Part shown: positions 26,810 through 34,503 of the stretch, one piece after another | How the letters are laid out: every line of letters starts with the position of its first letter | How positions within the stretch are numbered: position 1 is the stretch's first letter | Assembly: GCF_013019105.1 (NCBI RefSeq) | Contig: NZ_BLTE01000004.1 | Location: 62,001 to 126,000 of the forward strand | Source of the DNA: Fundidesulfovibrio magnetotacticus | GTDB lineage: Bacteria > Desulfobacterota > Desulfovibrionia > Desulfovibrionales > Desulfovibrionaceae | Direction of reading: 5' to 3' | Length of the DNA: 64,000 bases | The notes under the pieces: generated by a model | The model's database searches: none | What the model was told of the DNA's origin: nothing | What the model saw: only the letters and a program-made list of their open reading frames with translations | Made by a program: the position numbers and the translations under genes

Positions 26810-27771
26810 ACGCCGCAGGCGTTTCCTGCGGCCCCTTCGACGCCATGGACTTCCTGCCCATGGGCATCCTGGTGCTCGAGGAGGACTTCACCGTCAGCTT
26901 CTGGAACGCCTGCCTGGAATCCTGGACTGGGCTGTCCCGGGAGGAGGTGCTGGGGCGCGACGCGCGCCAGCTCTTCCCGCAACTGGGACGCCCCCTGGTG
27001 ACCTCGCGCATCCGCGAGCTCTTCCGAGGCGCGCCCCCGGCGGTGTTCTCCTACCACTTGCACAACCACCTGCTGCCCGCGCGCCTGCCCGACGGGTCGC
27101 TCCGGCTCCAGCACTCCGTGGCCTACGGCGTGCCCTCCTGCGAGGCGCAGGTGAGACACGTGGTGCTTTCCCTCCAGGACGTGACCGAAATCCACAACCG
27201 ACTCCAGGAGAACCTGCGCGTGAAGCTGAGCCTCGAACAGGAGGTGAAGCGGCGCAAGCGCGTGGAGGCCAAGCTGCGCGAGCTGGTCACGCAGGACATC
27301 CTCACGGGCATCGCCAACCGGCGGGCCTTCCTGCACACCCTGCACCGGGAGGTGCGCCGCTGCCGCAGGCACGGCCACGCGCTCTCGGTGGCGGTGCTGG
27401 ACCTGGACCACTTCAAGGCCATCAACGACCACTGGGGACACCTGGCCGGCGACGACGCCCTGAAGACCTTCGTGCGCGCCTGCTCCGACGAGCTGCGCGG
27501 GGCCGACACCTTCGGCCGCCTGGGCGGCGAGGAGTTCGGCCTGATCCTGCCCGAAACCGACATGGACGGGGCGCAGGTGCTGGCCGGGCGCATCCTGGAG
27601 CGCGTGCGCGCCATATCCATCACCTGGCCCGGCGGGACGATCCGCTTCACGGTGAGCCTGGGCCTTGCGGAGCTTGCACCCGAGGACACCCTGGAGACCC
27701 TTTTCCTGCGCGCCGACCAGGCCATGTATCAGGCCAAGGCCAAGGGCCGCGACAGGGTGGAGCGGGCCTAG
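26806..27771 (+). CDS. PAS-GGDEF diguanylate cyclase
   Basis: 321 residues: a PAS-like sensor (about residues 10-130; DFLPMGILVLEEDFTVSFWN), a short coiled linker (LEQEVKRRKRVEAKLREL) and a GGDEF domain. The catalytic loop is RLGGEEFGLI, an active GGEEF variant, preceded by LDLDHFKAINDHWGH. It should make cyclic-di-GMP from GTP in the cytoplasm. No transmembrane helix is present. It is translationally coupled to the CheC gene, so second-messenger output and CheY dephosphorylation are likely controlled together. Confidence 0.93.
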   Translation: MNAAGVSCGPFDAMDFLPMGILVLEEDFTVSFWNACLESWTGLSREEVLGRDARQLFPQLGRPLVTSRIRELFRGAPPAVFSYHLHNHLLPARLPDGSLRLQHSVAYGVPSCEAQVRHVVLSLQDVTEIHNRLQENLRVKLSLEQEVKRRKRVEAKLRELVTQDILTGIANRRAFLHTLHREVRRCRRHGHALSVAVLDLDHFKAINDHWGHLAGDDALKTFVRACSDELRGADTFGRLGGEEFGLILPETDMDGAQVLAGRILERVRAISITWPGGTIRFTVSLGLAELAPEDTLETLFLRADQAMYQAKAKGRDRVERA

Positions 27772-27778
27772 CGTCGCG

Positions 27779-27818
27779 ATTTTGAAAAACATGAATCTGT
27801 TTTTCAAAATGAAAAACA
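27779..27818. repeat. Alternating inverted copies of TGAAAAACA
   Basis: ATTTTGAAAAACA (27779-27791) is perfectly inverted at 27798-27810 after the loop TGAATC, and the inverted arm is itself mirrored as TGTTTTTCA-AAA-TGAAAAACA (27798-27818). The AT-rich cluster starts 7 nt after the PAS-GGDEF stop, between convergent genes. It may act as a terminator or as a protein-binding array. Confidence 0.75.
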
Positions 27819-27874
27819 ATGGTTTTGGGTGATTGTCTCGATAATCCGCATGGACGGATTGTGAGGGCGCACCG

Positions 27875-29473
27875 CTAGGCGTTCTTTTCCCCGGCCGCGC
27901 GGCGGGCCAGAAAACGCGGATCAAGGATCAGGCGCATCTCGCCTTCCTCGCCCAGGGCCGCGCCCAGGAAGCAGTCCTGGGAGAGCAGCTTGCGGTCCAG
28001 GGGCTTCACGAGCACCTGCACCAGCCCCAGCACCTCGTCCACCGCCGCCCCGAAGCGCTCCCCGGCGTGGGAGGCCACCACCACGTGGCACACCGGCGCG
28101 GCGTCGCCCCGAACCCCCAGCAGCTTGTCCAGGCGCAGGCAGCACGTGGCCCTGCCCTCCAGCGCGAAGGTGGCCGCCTCGCCCCGCTCCGGCGGGCGGG
28201 GGGCCTCCTGGCAGGATTCCACGCACTCCATGGGAAAATAGAAAAGTTCCTCCCCCACGCGCACGCGCAGGCACTCCAGGAGCGAAAGGCTCAAGGGCGC
28301 GCGCAGCTCGAAGGACGTGCCGCGCCCGGGGGAGCTCGTCACCCGCACGGAGCCGCCCAGTTCCTCGATGGAGGCGCGCACGGCGTCCAGGCCCACGCCC
28401 CGGCCGGACACGCCGTCCACATGCCGCGAGGTGGAAAGCCCGGGAGCGAAGATCAGGTCCAGGGCGTCGTCGAGGCCCGGCTCTCCGCCCCGGCGGACCA
28501 GTCCGGAGCGTTCGGCCTGGGCCAGCACGGCCTGGGCGTCGATGCCCGCGCCGTCGTCCGCCACGGTCACGATCACCTCTCGGCCGTCCTGGCGCACGTC
28601 CAGCACGATCTCGCCCCGAGGGGGCTTCCCGGCCATGAGCCGCGTCTGGGGCGTCTCCAGGCCGTGGCGCACGGCGTTGCGCAGCAGGTGCACCAGGGCC
28701 GGTCCCAGTTGCTCGATGAGGGCCTTGTCCATCTCGGTCTTCTCGCCCTGGACGCGCAGGGCCACATCCTTGCCCGAGGCGGCGGCCAGGTCGCGCACCA
28801 TGCGGCGGTAGCGCGGGGTGACGCTGGAAAAGGGCAGCAGGCGCATCTCCAGCACGCACTTGCCCATATGGCCCAGTTCGCGTTCCAGGTCCGTCACCAT
28901 TTCCAGGTAGCGCGCGTCGTCGTTCCGGCGTGCGGCGGCGGCGAGGAGGGCCTGGGTCTGCATGGCCTCTCCCAGGCGGTCGAGCAGGGCGTCGAGCCGG
29001 GCGGGAGAGACGGAATAATTGAGGTCCTGCGGCTCCGAGACGACCGCTTCGGGCTCGATGGGGCACCCGCACGGGGAGGAGGGGTCTTGCTCCGCGCCGT
29101 CCTCCAGCCAGGGGGCCAGGGCCGACAGGGAAAGCAAGGCCTCGCCGGGGCCGCCGCCCAGGCTCATGAGCGCGGCCTTGAGGGAATCAAAGGCCGCCAG
29201 CAGCGCGGTGACGATGGAGGGCGAGCCTTCCAGGCGGCCGTCACGCAGGGCCTGGAGCACGGTCTCCATCTGGTGGCAGTGTCCGGCCAGGGCGGCCAGG
29301 CTCAGGGTGGCGGCGTCGCCCTTGACGGTGTGCACGGCCCGGAACACGGCCTCCACGGCCTTCAAGGCGTCCTGGGGCGGAGCGGACTCCAGGCCCAGGA
29401 GCGCGGTTTCGGCCTTGGCCAGCTGGTCCAGGCAGCTGTCGCGGAAGATGGCCAGAAGCGCCGGGTCGGTCAT
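27875..29473 (-). CDS. CheA-like chemotaxis histidine kinase lacking the P2 domain
   Basis: 532 residues: an Hpt domain with the phosphorylated His48 in AVHTVKGDAATL, a dimerisation helix pair, the HATPase region (LLRNAVRHGLETP, DDGAGI, GRGVGLDAV) and a C-terminal CheW-like domain (VGEELFYFPMECVES). The P2 CheY-docking domain found in classical CheA (about 650-750 residues) is absent. It should phosphorylate the CheY-like protein whose gene ends 32 nt upstream. Output may be motility or another CheA-type pathway. CheC and a GGDEF protein face it on the other strand. Confidence 0.9.
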   Translation of the reverse strand: MTDPALLAIFRDSCLDQLAKAETALLGLESAPPQDALKAVEAVFRAVHTVKGDAATLSLAALAGHCHQMETVLQALRDGRLEGSPSIVTALLAAFDSLKAALMSLGGGPGEALLSLSALAPWLEDGAEQDPSSPCGCPIEPEAVVSEPQDLNYSVSPARLDALLDRLGEAMQTQALLAAAARRNDDARYLEMVTDLERELGHMGKCVLEMRLLPFSSVTPRYRRMVRDLAAASGKDVALRVQGEKTEMDKALIEQLGPALVHLLRNAVRHGLETPQTRLMAGKPPRGEIVLDVRQDGREVIVTVADDGAGIDAQAVLAQAERSGLVRRGGEPGLDDALDLIFAPGLSTSRHVDGVSGRGVGLDAVRASIEELGGSVRVTSSPGRGTSFELRAPLSLSLLECLRVRVGEELFYFPMECVESCQEAPRPPERGEAATFALEGRATCCLRLDKLLGVRGDAAPVCHVVVASHAGERFGAAVDEVLGLVQVLVKPLDRKLLSQDCFLGAALGEEGEMRLILDPRFLARRAAGEKNA

Positions 29474-29505
29474 GGCGTGCGGGTCGGCGGTGCGGGGGGC
29501 CGGTA

Positions 29506-29865
29506 TCAGCCGGGGAGCATGCGGGAGAGCACGCCGTTCACGGCGGCCTCGTCCACGGGCTTGTTGAGCACCTCGGCCGCGCCCAGTTCCAGGCAGCGCG
29601 CCCGGGTGGTGTGCTGGATGTCGGCCGTGATCACCACCACGGGGAAGGCGACGCCCCTGGCGTGGAAGGTTTCCAGAAGCTCCAGGCCGGAGAATTCGGG
29701 CATGTTGAGGTCCATGATCACCAGGTCGGGCGTGCGGGCCTCGACCAGTTCCAGCAGCTGGCGACCGTTGGCCGCCTCGACGGTTTCGTGGCCGCGCTCG
29801 CTGACGATCTTGCGCAGGAAGAAGCGTTGGAACATGGAATCGTCCGCAAGGGCAACAAGGGCCAT
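29506..29865 (-). CDS. CheY-like single-domain response regulator
   Basis: 119 residues, a lone receiver: acidic pair ADDS near 7-10, phosphoacceptor D52 in IMDLNMPEFSG, Thr/Ser switch in VVVITADI and Lys in LNKPVDE. Start chosen at ATG 29865 because GGAGGACATC precedes it; a second ATG at 29877 has no good site. It takes phosphate from the adjacent CheA-like kinase, and the CheC protein is a likely phosphatase. The output partner (flagellar switch or enzyme) is not visible here. Confidence 0.92.
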   Translation of the reverse strand: MALVALADDSMFQRFFLRKIVSERGHETVEAANGRQLLELVEARTPDLVIMDLNMPEFSGLELLETFHARGVAFPVVVITADIQHTTRARCLELGAAEVLNKPVDEAAVNGVLSRMLPG

Positions 29866-30029
29866 GATGTCCTCCATCAAGCGTGTCGGACGATCATATG
29901 CCCTTGCTGGCGGGCGCACAACCGCAATCCGACCCGGTGTGGCGGGCGCGCGTCGGTTTTTTCGGCTTCTTCGCGGGTTTGGCGTGTCCGATTCGCCGGG
30001 AGTGGTTGCGCGGAGGTGGCGTTCCGGTT

Positions 30030-30046
30030 ACATTGCAACCCAATGT
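30030..30046. promoter_or_regulatory. Operator-like palindrome in the cheY / EF-G divergent region
   Basis: ACATTG-CAACC-CAATGT, a perfect 6-bp-arm repeat about 90 nt before the EF-G-like start. A GC hairpin (CCGCTCC-CGGG-GGAGCGG, 30057-30074) follows in the leader. Confidence 0.4.
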
Positions 30047-30133
30047 GGTGAACCGGCCGCTCCCGGGGGAGCGGAGTCGTTTGGTGGTTTGGGCTTCGCG
30101 GATCAACCTCTAAAGACATTCAGGGAGACCGGC

Positions 30134-32218
30134 ATGCTCGACGTTCTGAAAAACCAGCGGACCTACGCTCTCATCGGCCACGGCGGTTGCGGCAAGACCA
30201 CCGTGGCCGAAATGCTTTTGTATGTCGCCGGGGCCGTCCCGAAACTGGGCAAGATCGAAGACGGCACCACCACCCTGGATTACGAGCCCGAAGAGATCAA
30301 ACGGCGCGGTTCCGTGCAGCCCGGCTTCGCCACCTTCCAGTGGCAGAAGAACCGTCACTTCCTCATCGACACCCCCGGCGACCTCGCCTTCACCGGCGAC
30401 CTGGGCTACGTGCTGGCCAGCGTGGACGCCGTCATCTTCGTGGTGGACGCCGTGGACGGCGTGAAGCCCCTCACGCGCAAGCTCTGGCAGGAGGTCTCCA
30501 AGTTCCGCCTGCCCACCATCTTCCTCATCACCAAGATGGACCGCGACCGCGCCGACTACGAAATGGCCCTCAACGGCATCAAGAACCAGCTGGGCGTGAA
30601 GCCCTTCCTCCAGAACGTGCCCATCGGCAAGGCCGAGAGCTTCTCGGGCGTGGTGAACATCGTGGAGAACAAGGCCTACGGCTTCGACGCCTCGGGCAAG
30701 ATCAGCGAGGTGGCCATCCCCGCCGACATGGTCGAGGAGATCGAGGGCCTGCGCGAAACCATGATGGAAGAGATCGCCGTGTGCGACGAAACCCTCATGG
30801 AGCGCTACCTGGAAGACCCCGAGTCCGTCTCCCAGGCCGACCTGGAGGCCGCCATGCGCAAGGCCGTGGTCTGCGCGGAGATCTACCCGGTGATGGTGGC
30901 CTCCGGTCTCAAGTGCATGGGCGGGCAGCGCATCCTCAACGCCGTGCAGGTGTTCTTCCCCTCGCCCCTGGACACCCCCGTGGGCGAGAAGGTGGTGGAG
31001 GCCGAGGACGGCTCCTTCGTGAAGGTCTCCCCCGACGCGCCCCCGGCCTGCTTCGTGCTCAAGACCCAGTTCGACCAGTTCGCGGGGCAGCTCTCCATCA
31101 TGCGCGTGCTCACCGGCACGGTGACGCCCGACGCCACGCTCCTCAACATGCGCTCCGACGCCAAGGAACGCTTCGGCGGCCTGCTCACCATCACCGGCAG
31201 CCAGACCACCCCCTGCAAGGAGCCCGTGGGCCCGGGCGCCATCGTCGCCGTGGCCAAGCTCAAGGAGACGCGCACCGGCGACACCCTCTGCGAGGAGAAG
31301 CACCCCTTCAAGTTCCTCAAGCCCAAGCTGCCCGAGCCCATGATCTCCTACGCCCTGGCCCCGGCCGAGAAGGGCGACGAGGACAAGGTGTTCCAGGCCA
31401 TGGGCAAGCTCCTGGACGAGGACGTGGCCCTGCGCCTGACCCGCAACGAGGAGACGGGCGACATGCTCCTCTCCGGCCAGGGCCAGAGCCACGTGGAGAT
31501 GGCCGTGGAGAAGGCCAAGCGGCGCTACAAGGTGGGCATCGTGCTCAAGGCCCCCACCATCCCCTACCGCGAGACGGTGCGGGGCAAGGTGGAGGTGCAG
31601 GGCCGCCACAAGAAGCAGACGGGCGGTCGCGGCCAGTTCGGCGACTGCTGGATCAGGATGGAAGGCAAGCTGCGCGGCGAGGGCTACGAGTTCGTGGACG
31701 CCATCGTGGGCGGGTCCATCCCGCGCCAGTACATCCCGGCCGTGGACAAGGGCGTGCAGGAGGCCTCGGTGCGTGGCCAGCTGGCGGGCTACCCCATGGT
31801 GGACTTCCGGGTGGAGCTCTACGACGGCTCCTTCCACACGGTGGACTCCTCCGAAATGGCCTTCAAGATCGCGGGGGCCCTGGCCTTCAAGGCGGCGTGC
31901 GAGAAGCTGAAGATGGTGCTCCTGGAGCCCATCGCGCTGGTGAGCGTGTCCATCCCCGACGACTTCATGGGCGACGTGATCGGCGACCTTTCGAGCCGCC
32001 GGGGCAAGGTGCTGGGCAGCGACGCCGTGGGCGGCGTGACGGAAGTGCAGGCCCACGTGCCCATGAGCGAGATGCAGGAATACGCCAAGACGCTCAGCTC
32101 CATGACGGGCGGCCAGGGCGCGTTCACCATGGTCTTCGACCACTACGAGGACGCCCCCCCGCCGGTGGCCGAAAAGGTGATCGCCGAGGCCAAGAAGGCG
32201 CGGGAAGAGAAGGAATAA
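30134..32218 (+). CDS. Elongation factor G-like GTPase (EF-G paralogue)
   Basis: 694 residues, full EF-G architecture. The G1 loop is GHGGCGKTT, the G3 is DTPGD and the G4 is TKMD. Domain IV has RGQFGDCW, and the last domain ends with IGDLSSRRGKVLGSD. The nucleotide loop (HGGCGKTT rather than HVDHGKTT-type AHIDAGKTT) and the wide divergence from housekeeping FusA mark the second EF-G class seen in many bacteria. A role in translation (translocation or ribosome recycling) is inferred but it could be specialised. CAGGGAGACC precedes the ATG, and a strong terminator follows. It stands apart from any ribosomal-protein operon. Confidence 0.9.
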   Translation: MLDVLKNQRTYALIGHGGCGKTTVAEMLLYVAGAVPKLGKIEDGTTTLDYEPEEIKRRGSVQPGFATFQWQKNRHFLIDTPGDLAFTGDLGYVLASVDAVIFVVDAVDGVKPLTRKLWQEVSKFRLPTIFLITKMDRDRADYEMALNGIKNQLGVKPFLQNVPIGKAESFSGVVNIVENKAYGFDASGKISEVAIPADMVEEIEGLRETMMEEIAVCDETLMERYLEDPESVSQADLEAAMRKAVVCAEIYPVMVASGLKCMGGQRILNAVQVFFPSPLDTPVGEKVVEAEDGSFVKVSPDAPPACFVLKTQFDQFAGQLSIMRVLTGTVTPDATLLNMRSDAKERFGGLLTITGSQTTPCKEPVGPGAIVAVAKLKETRTGDTLCEEKHPFKFLKPKLPEPMISYALAPAEKGDEDKVFQAMGKLLDEDVALRLTRNEETGDMLLSGQGQSHVEMAVEKAKRRYKVGIVLKAPTIPYRETVRGKVEVQGRHKKQTGGRGQFGDCWIRMEGKLRGEGYEFVDAIVGGSIPRQYIPAVDKGVQEASVRGQLAGYPMVDFRVELYDGSFHTVDSSEMAFKIAGALAFKAACEKLKMVLLEPIALVSVSIPDDFMGDVIGDLSSRRGKVLGSDAVGGVTEVQAHVPMSEMQEYAKTLSSMTGGQGAFTMVFDHYEDAPPPVAEKVIAEAKKAREEKE

Positions 32219-32272
32219 GCGGCGCAGCCTGGAGCCGCGACGCGAGAGGCGAAGAAAAGACGACAGAATGAA

Positions 32273-32308
32273 GAAACCCCGGGGGCGACCCCGGGGTTTC
32301 TGTTATTT
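32273..32308 (+). terminator. Intrinsic terminator after the EF-G-like gene
   Basis: Perfect 12-bp stem GAAACCCCGGGG (32273-32284) / 32289-32300 with GCGA loop, followed by TGTTATTT. Confidence 0.9.
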
Positions 32309-32702
32309 AATATACGGATGCATGTCGGTTTGTGTTGACTGTTCGGTTCACAGTTGAAAGAATTGACGGAAAAATGGGGGTATGTGTTATTGGTTTATGT
32401 CAGTACTTTCATGAAGATCGGAAGAGTCATCGTAGTCGCGAACTTGGGCTAGGGCGCAACCCGGCTGAAATTATTACCAATCACATTCCCTGGTGTTCTC
32501 ACCCGAAATCGCCCGTACCAAGGGAGATGGCGAATTGCATCGGTGGGCCTAGTTTGCTGAAGTGCAGGGGGGATGTTGATTGTTGCATGCTCGATGAGGC
32601 TGAGCGATCGATGTAGGACCATTGTCTTTTACAAACCAGGTGGGTGCCTGGGCAGCGCATTAACGTCTCGTCTGGCAGAACAGAATGTGCCCAATGCGCA
32701 AG
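32309..32702. other. AT-rich region without a convincing gene
   Basis: About 390 bases at roughly 50 % GC, far below the rest of the window. A 94-codon frame (32332-32616, GTG start) lacks a ribosome site, a recognisable domain or GC-rich third positions. A TTGACT...AAGAAT pair with 17-nt spacing near 32335-32363 could be a weak promoter. Best read as a remnant of transferred DNA beside the toxin-antitoxin pair. Confidence 0.5.
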
Positions 32703-32855
32703 TTACGCCGTCCTCTCCGCCTCCAGGGCCTTGCAGGCCAACGTCACCACCTTGGGGATCAGGCGCGCGCCCTGTTCGTAGTAGATCACGGCGCGGCGCG
32801 TGATGCCCATGGCCTCGGCCACGGCCGCCTGGGTCAGGCCCAGGCGCTTGCCGCA
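32703..32855 (-). pseudogene. 5'-truncated XRE-type HTH regulator
   Basis: A frame ending at TAA (32703-32705) encodes RLGLTQAAVAEAMGITRRAV, then YYEQGARLIPKVVTLACKAL, which is a typical XRE helix-turn-helix with its C-terminal helix. The protein start is missing: upstream of codon CGC near 32850 the frame runs without an ATG or GTG to a stop at 32907-32909, inside the promoter of the DinJ/YafQ pair. The upstream half was probably lost when the toxin-antitoxin module inserted. Confidence 0.72.
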
Positions 32856-32878
32856 GACCGGCTTTCCGGATGAACGTC

Positions 32879-32914
32879 TGGACAGGTCGGCTTCTCGTGT
32901 GTAGTATTATACTA
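32879..32914 (+). promoter_or_regulatory. Promoter and operator of the dinJ/yafQ-like pair
   Basis: -35 TGGACA (32879-32884), 17-nt spacer, -10 TAGTAT (32902-32907). The -10 box is the left arm of the perfect palindrome TAGTAT-T-ATACTA (32902-32914), 24 nt before the antitoxin ATG, as expected for autorepression by the toxin-antitoxin complex. Confidence 0.75.
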
Positions 32915-32937
32915 TACGAATTGGCCCGAGGCTCCCC

Positions 32938-33234
32938 ATGAAGAACGCCGCCATCAACGTCAAGATCGACCCAGAACTCAAGGCCCAGGCCGAGGCCGTG
33001 CTGCATGGCATCGGGCTCTCCACCAGCACGGTCATCGGCATGCTCTTCCGGCAGATCGTCTACCAGCAGGGCCTGCCCTTCGAGGCGAAGCTCCCCAACG
33101 AGGAGACTCTCCAGGCCATGGAGGACGCCCGCTCCGGAAAGACCCGCAAGGCCCCTAGCGGCGCGGATTTGATCGCCCGCCTCCGGGAGAGAGCCGATGC
33201 CGCCCAGAAGTCTTCGCAGCACCGGCAAGTTTGA
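32938..33234 (+). CDS. RelB/DinJ-family antitoxin
   Basis: 98 residues. The N-terminal ribbon-helix-helix region (MKNAAINVKIDPELKAQAEA, GLSTSTVIGMLFRQIVYQQG) matches RelB/DinJ antitoxins, which bind operator DNA and cover the toxin. The C-terminal half is charged and probably unfolded until bound. It overlaps the toxin gene by 38 nt. Antitoxin neutralises the YafQ-like RNase and represses the pair through the palindrome at 32902. Confidence 0.9.
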   Translation: MKNAAINVKIDPELKAQAEAVLHGIGLSTSTVIGMLFRQIVYQQGLPFEAKLPNEETLQAMEDARSGKTRKAPSGADLIARLRERADAAQKSSQHRQV

Positions 33235-33472
33235 GAAGGATTATGTCCGCATGGCCAGACGGGGCAAGCCGGTGGCCAAACTGGACGCGGTGATTTTGCT
33301 TCTCGAAGCGGGCGATCCCTTGCCGGCGCACTTCAAGGACCATGCCCTGACAGGCTCCTGGAAGGGGTTTCGCGACCTGCATATCGAGCCGGACTGGATT
33401 CTCATTTACGCGGTGGACCAGGACGAAGTCATTCTGACCCGCACGGGAACTCACGCGGACCTGTTCCGCTGA
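33197..33472 (+). CDS. YafQ-family mRNA interferase toxin
   Basis: 91 residues with the RelE/YafQ fold pattern: FEKDYVRMARRG, HFKDHALTGSWKGFRDLHIE, PDWILIYAV and a C-terminal RTGTHADLF with a conserved His and Phe. YafQ cleaves mRNA on the ribosome when freed from its antitoxin. ATG lies inside the antitoxin gene, so the two are co-translated. Active-site residues appear intact. The low-GC flanking DNA and broken XRE gene point to acquisition. Confidence 0.9.
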   Translation: MPPRSLRSTGKFEKDYVRMARRGKPVAKLDAVILLLEAGDPLPAHFKDHALTGSWKGFRDLHIEPDWILIYAVDQDEVILTRTGTHADLFR

Positions 33473-33629
33473 ACGTTCTTGGCCGCAGGCCGGACGGACC
33501 AGGCTGCCACGCCGCCCTCTTCGCCCCCGCCTTGCCCGCCGCTCCCCCCTGTGCCATATCCCCGCCCAGGCACGGCGTTGCCGCCCCTCGGCGGACGTTT
33601 GAACCGGGAAACGCGGGAGACGCACGCGA

Positions 33630-34037
33630 ATGGCTCGCATCGAATGGCACGAAGGCCTGGCCCTGGGCATCGAGACGATCGACCGGCAGCACCGCACCCT
33701 GCTCACCCTCTGCAACAGGCTTCTCGACGCCGTGCGCAAGGCCGACGAAAAGGCCGTGGCCGCCGCCTTTCGCGAGCTGCGCGAGTACACCTTCTCCCAC
33801 TTCAACGCCGAAGAGGACTACATGCAGTCCGTGGGCTACCCGGGCCTGGGCAGCCACAAGCTTCTGCACGTCGAACTCAAGCGCGACGTGAAGTACTTCC
33901 AGGACGTGGTCTACAGGAAGGGCGACCTCACGGAGGCCCAGATCGTCGAATTCCTGAAGCACTGGCTCCTCGACCACATCCTCCAGTACGACCTGGACAT
34001 CCGCAAATGGACCCGCGCCGAGGGCAAAGCGACCTGA
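33630..34037 (+). CDS. Bacteriohemerythrin
   Basis: 135 residues carrying the complete di-iron ligand set: H21 (IDRQH), H57 and E61 (HFNAEEDYM), H76 and H80 (SHKLLH), H116 and D121 (LLDHILQYD). No membrane helix, so it is a soluble single-domain oxygen-binding protein, useful to an anaerobe for oxygen buffering or delivery. Its neighbours are unrelated. The 157-nt gap before it contains nothing recognised. Confidence 0.95.
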   Translation: MARIEWHEGLALGIETIDRQHRTLLTLCNRLLDAVRKADEKAVAAAFRELREYTFSHFNAEEDYMQSVGYPGLGSHKLLHVELKRDVKYFQDVVYRKGDLTEAQIVEFLKHWLLDHILQYDLDIRKWTRAEGKAT

Positions 34038-34051
34038 TCCGGCCGGGACGC

Positions 34052-34144
34052 CCGCCCGCGCGCGTCACCCGGCCGTGAACCCGTGCGCGTAGGCCGTGGC
34101 GAGGCGGCCAAGGACGCCCGACCGCCCGCGCGCGTCACCCGGCC
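34052..34144. repeat. 23-bp direct repeat spaced 70 bp
   Basis: CCGCCCGCGCGCGTCACCCG and the next three bases (GCC) occur at 34052-34074 and again at 34122-34144. The second copy contains the stop codon of the NTF2-like gene (34135-34137), so a short duplication spans its 3' end. Confidence 0.8.
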
Positions 34145-34503
34145 CGGCCGGTGTCCGGCGCGTGCAACCGGCACGTCAGACGTTCGATCCTGCCCTGGCG
34201 GATGACGGCGCGGTTGTGGATGAGCACGGGATCGGGCAGGCCCGTCTTGTCGAAATCGCCGTCCACGCGGGTGATGAAGGTCGTTTCGCCGTCCTGCTCC
34301 CGCAGATCCAGCAGTTCCAAGCGCAGGTTGACGGCAGCGATGTCCCGCTCGGCCCAGCACTTGATGGCCTCCAGGCCGGAATACTCACTCCCGGCGTCCA
34401 CCACGCGCGCCTGCGGTGCGAAGCATGCGGCGAAGGCCTCCAGGTCCGCAGCGTTGGCCGCCGCGATCCAGACTTCGACCAGTTCTTTTGGAGTGTTGTT
34501 CAT
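34135..34503 (-). CDS. NTF2-like (SnoaL-type) protein
   Basis: 122 residues, single NTF2/SnoaL-like cone fold: ELVEVWIAAANAADLEAFAA, FAPQARVVDAG, FITRVDGDFDKTGLPDPVL. Such small domains act as ligand pockets, isomerases or hydrolases, and no catalytic residues can be fixed. It overlaps the MDR dehydrogenase by 4 nt (ATGA), so the two probably work on the same small molecule. Confidence 0.8.
   Translation of the reverse strand: MNNTPKELVEVWIAAANAADLEAFAACFAPQARVVDAGSEYSGLEAIKCWAERDIAAVNLRLELLDLREQDGETTFITRVDGDFDKTGLPDPVLIHNRAVIRQGRIERLTCRLHAPDTGRAG

Noticed and set aside
28067-32218. A 1383-codon plus-strand frame spanning the CheA gene and the EF-G gene
   Set aside because: Only the part from 30134 encodes EF-G; the rest is the antisense shadow of CheA and CheY, with His/Gly/Ala-rich composition typical of GC-rich shadow frames.
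32332-32616. A 94-codon frame in the AT-rich region
   Set aside because: GTG start without ribosome site, no recognisable domain, no GC-rich third positions.
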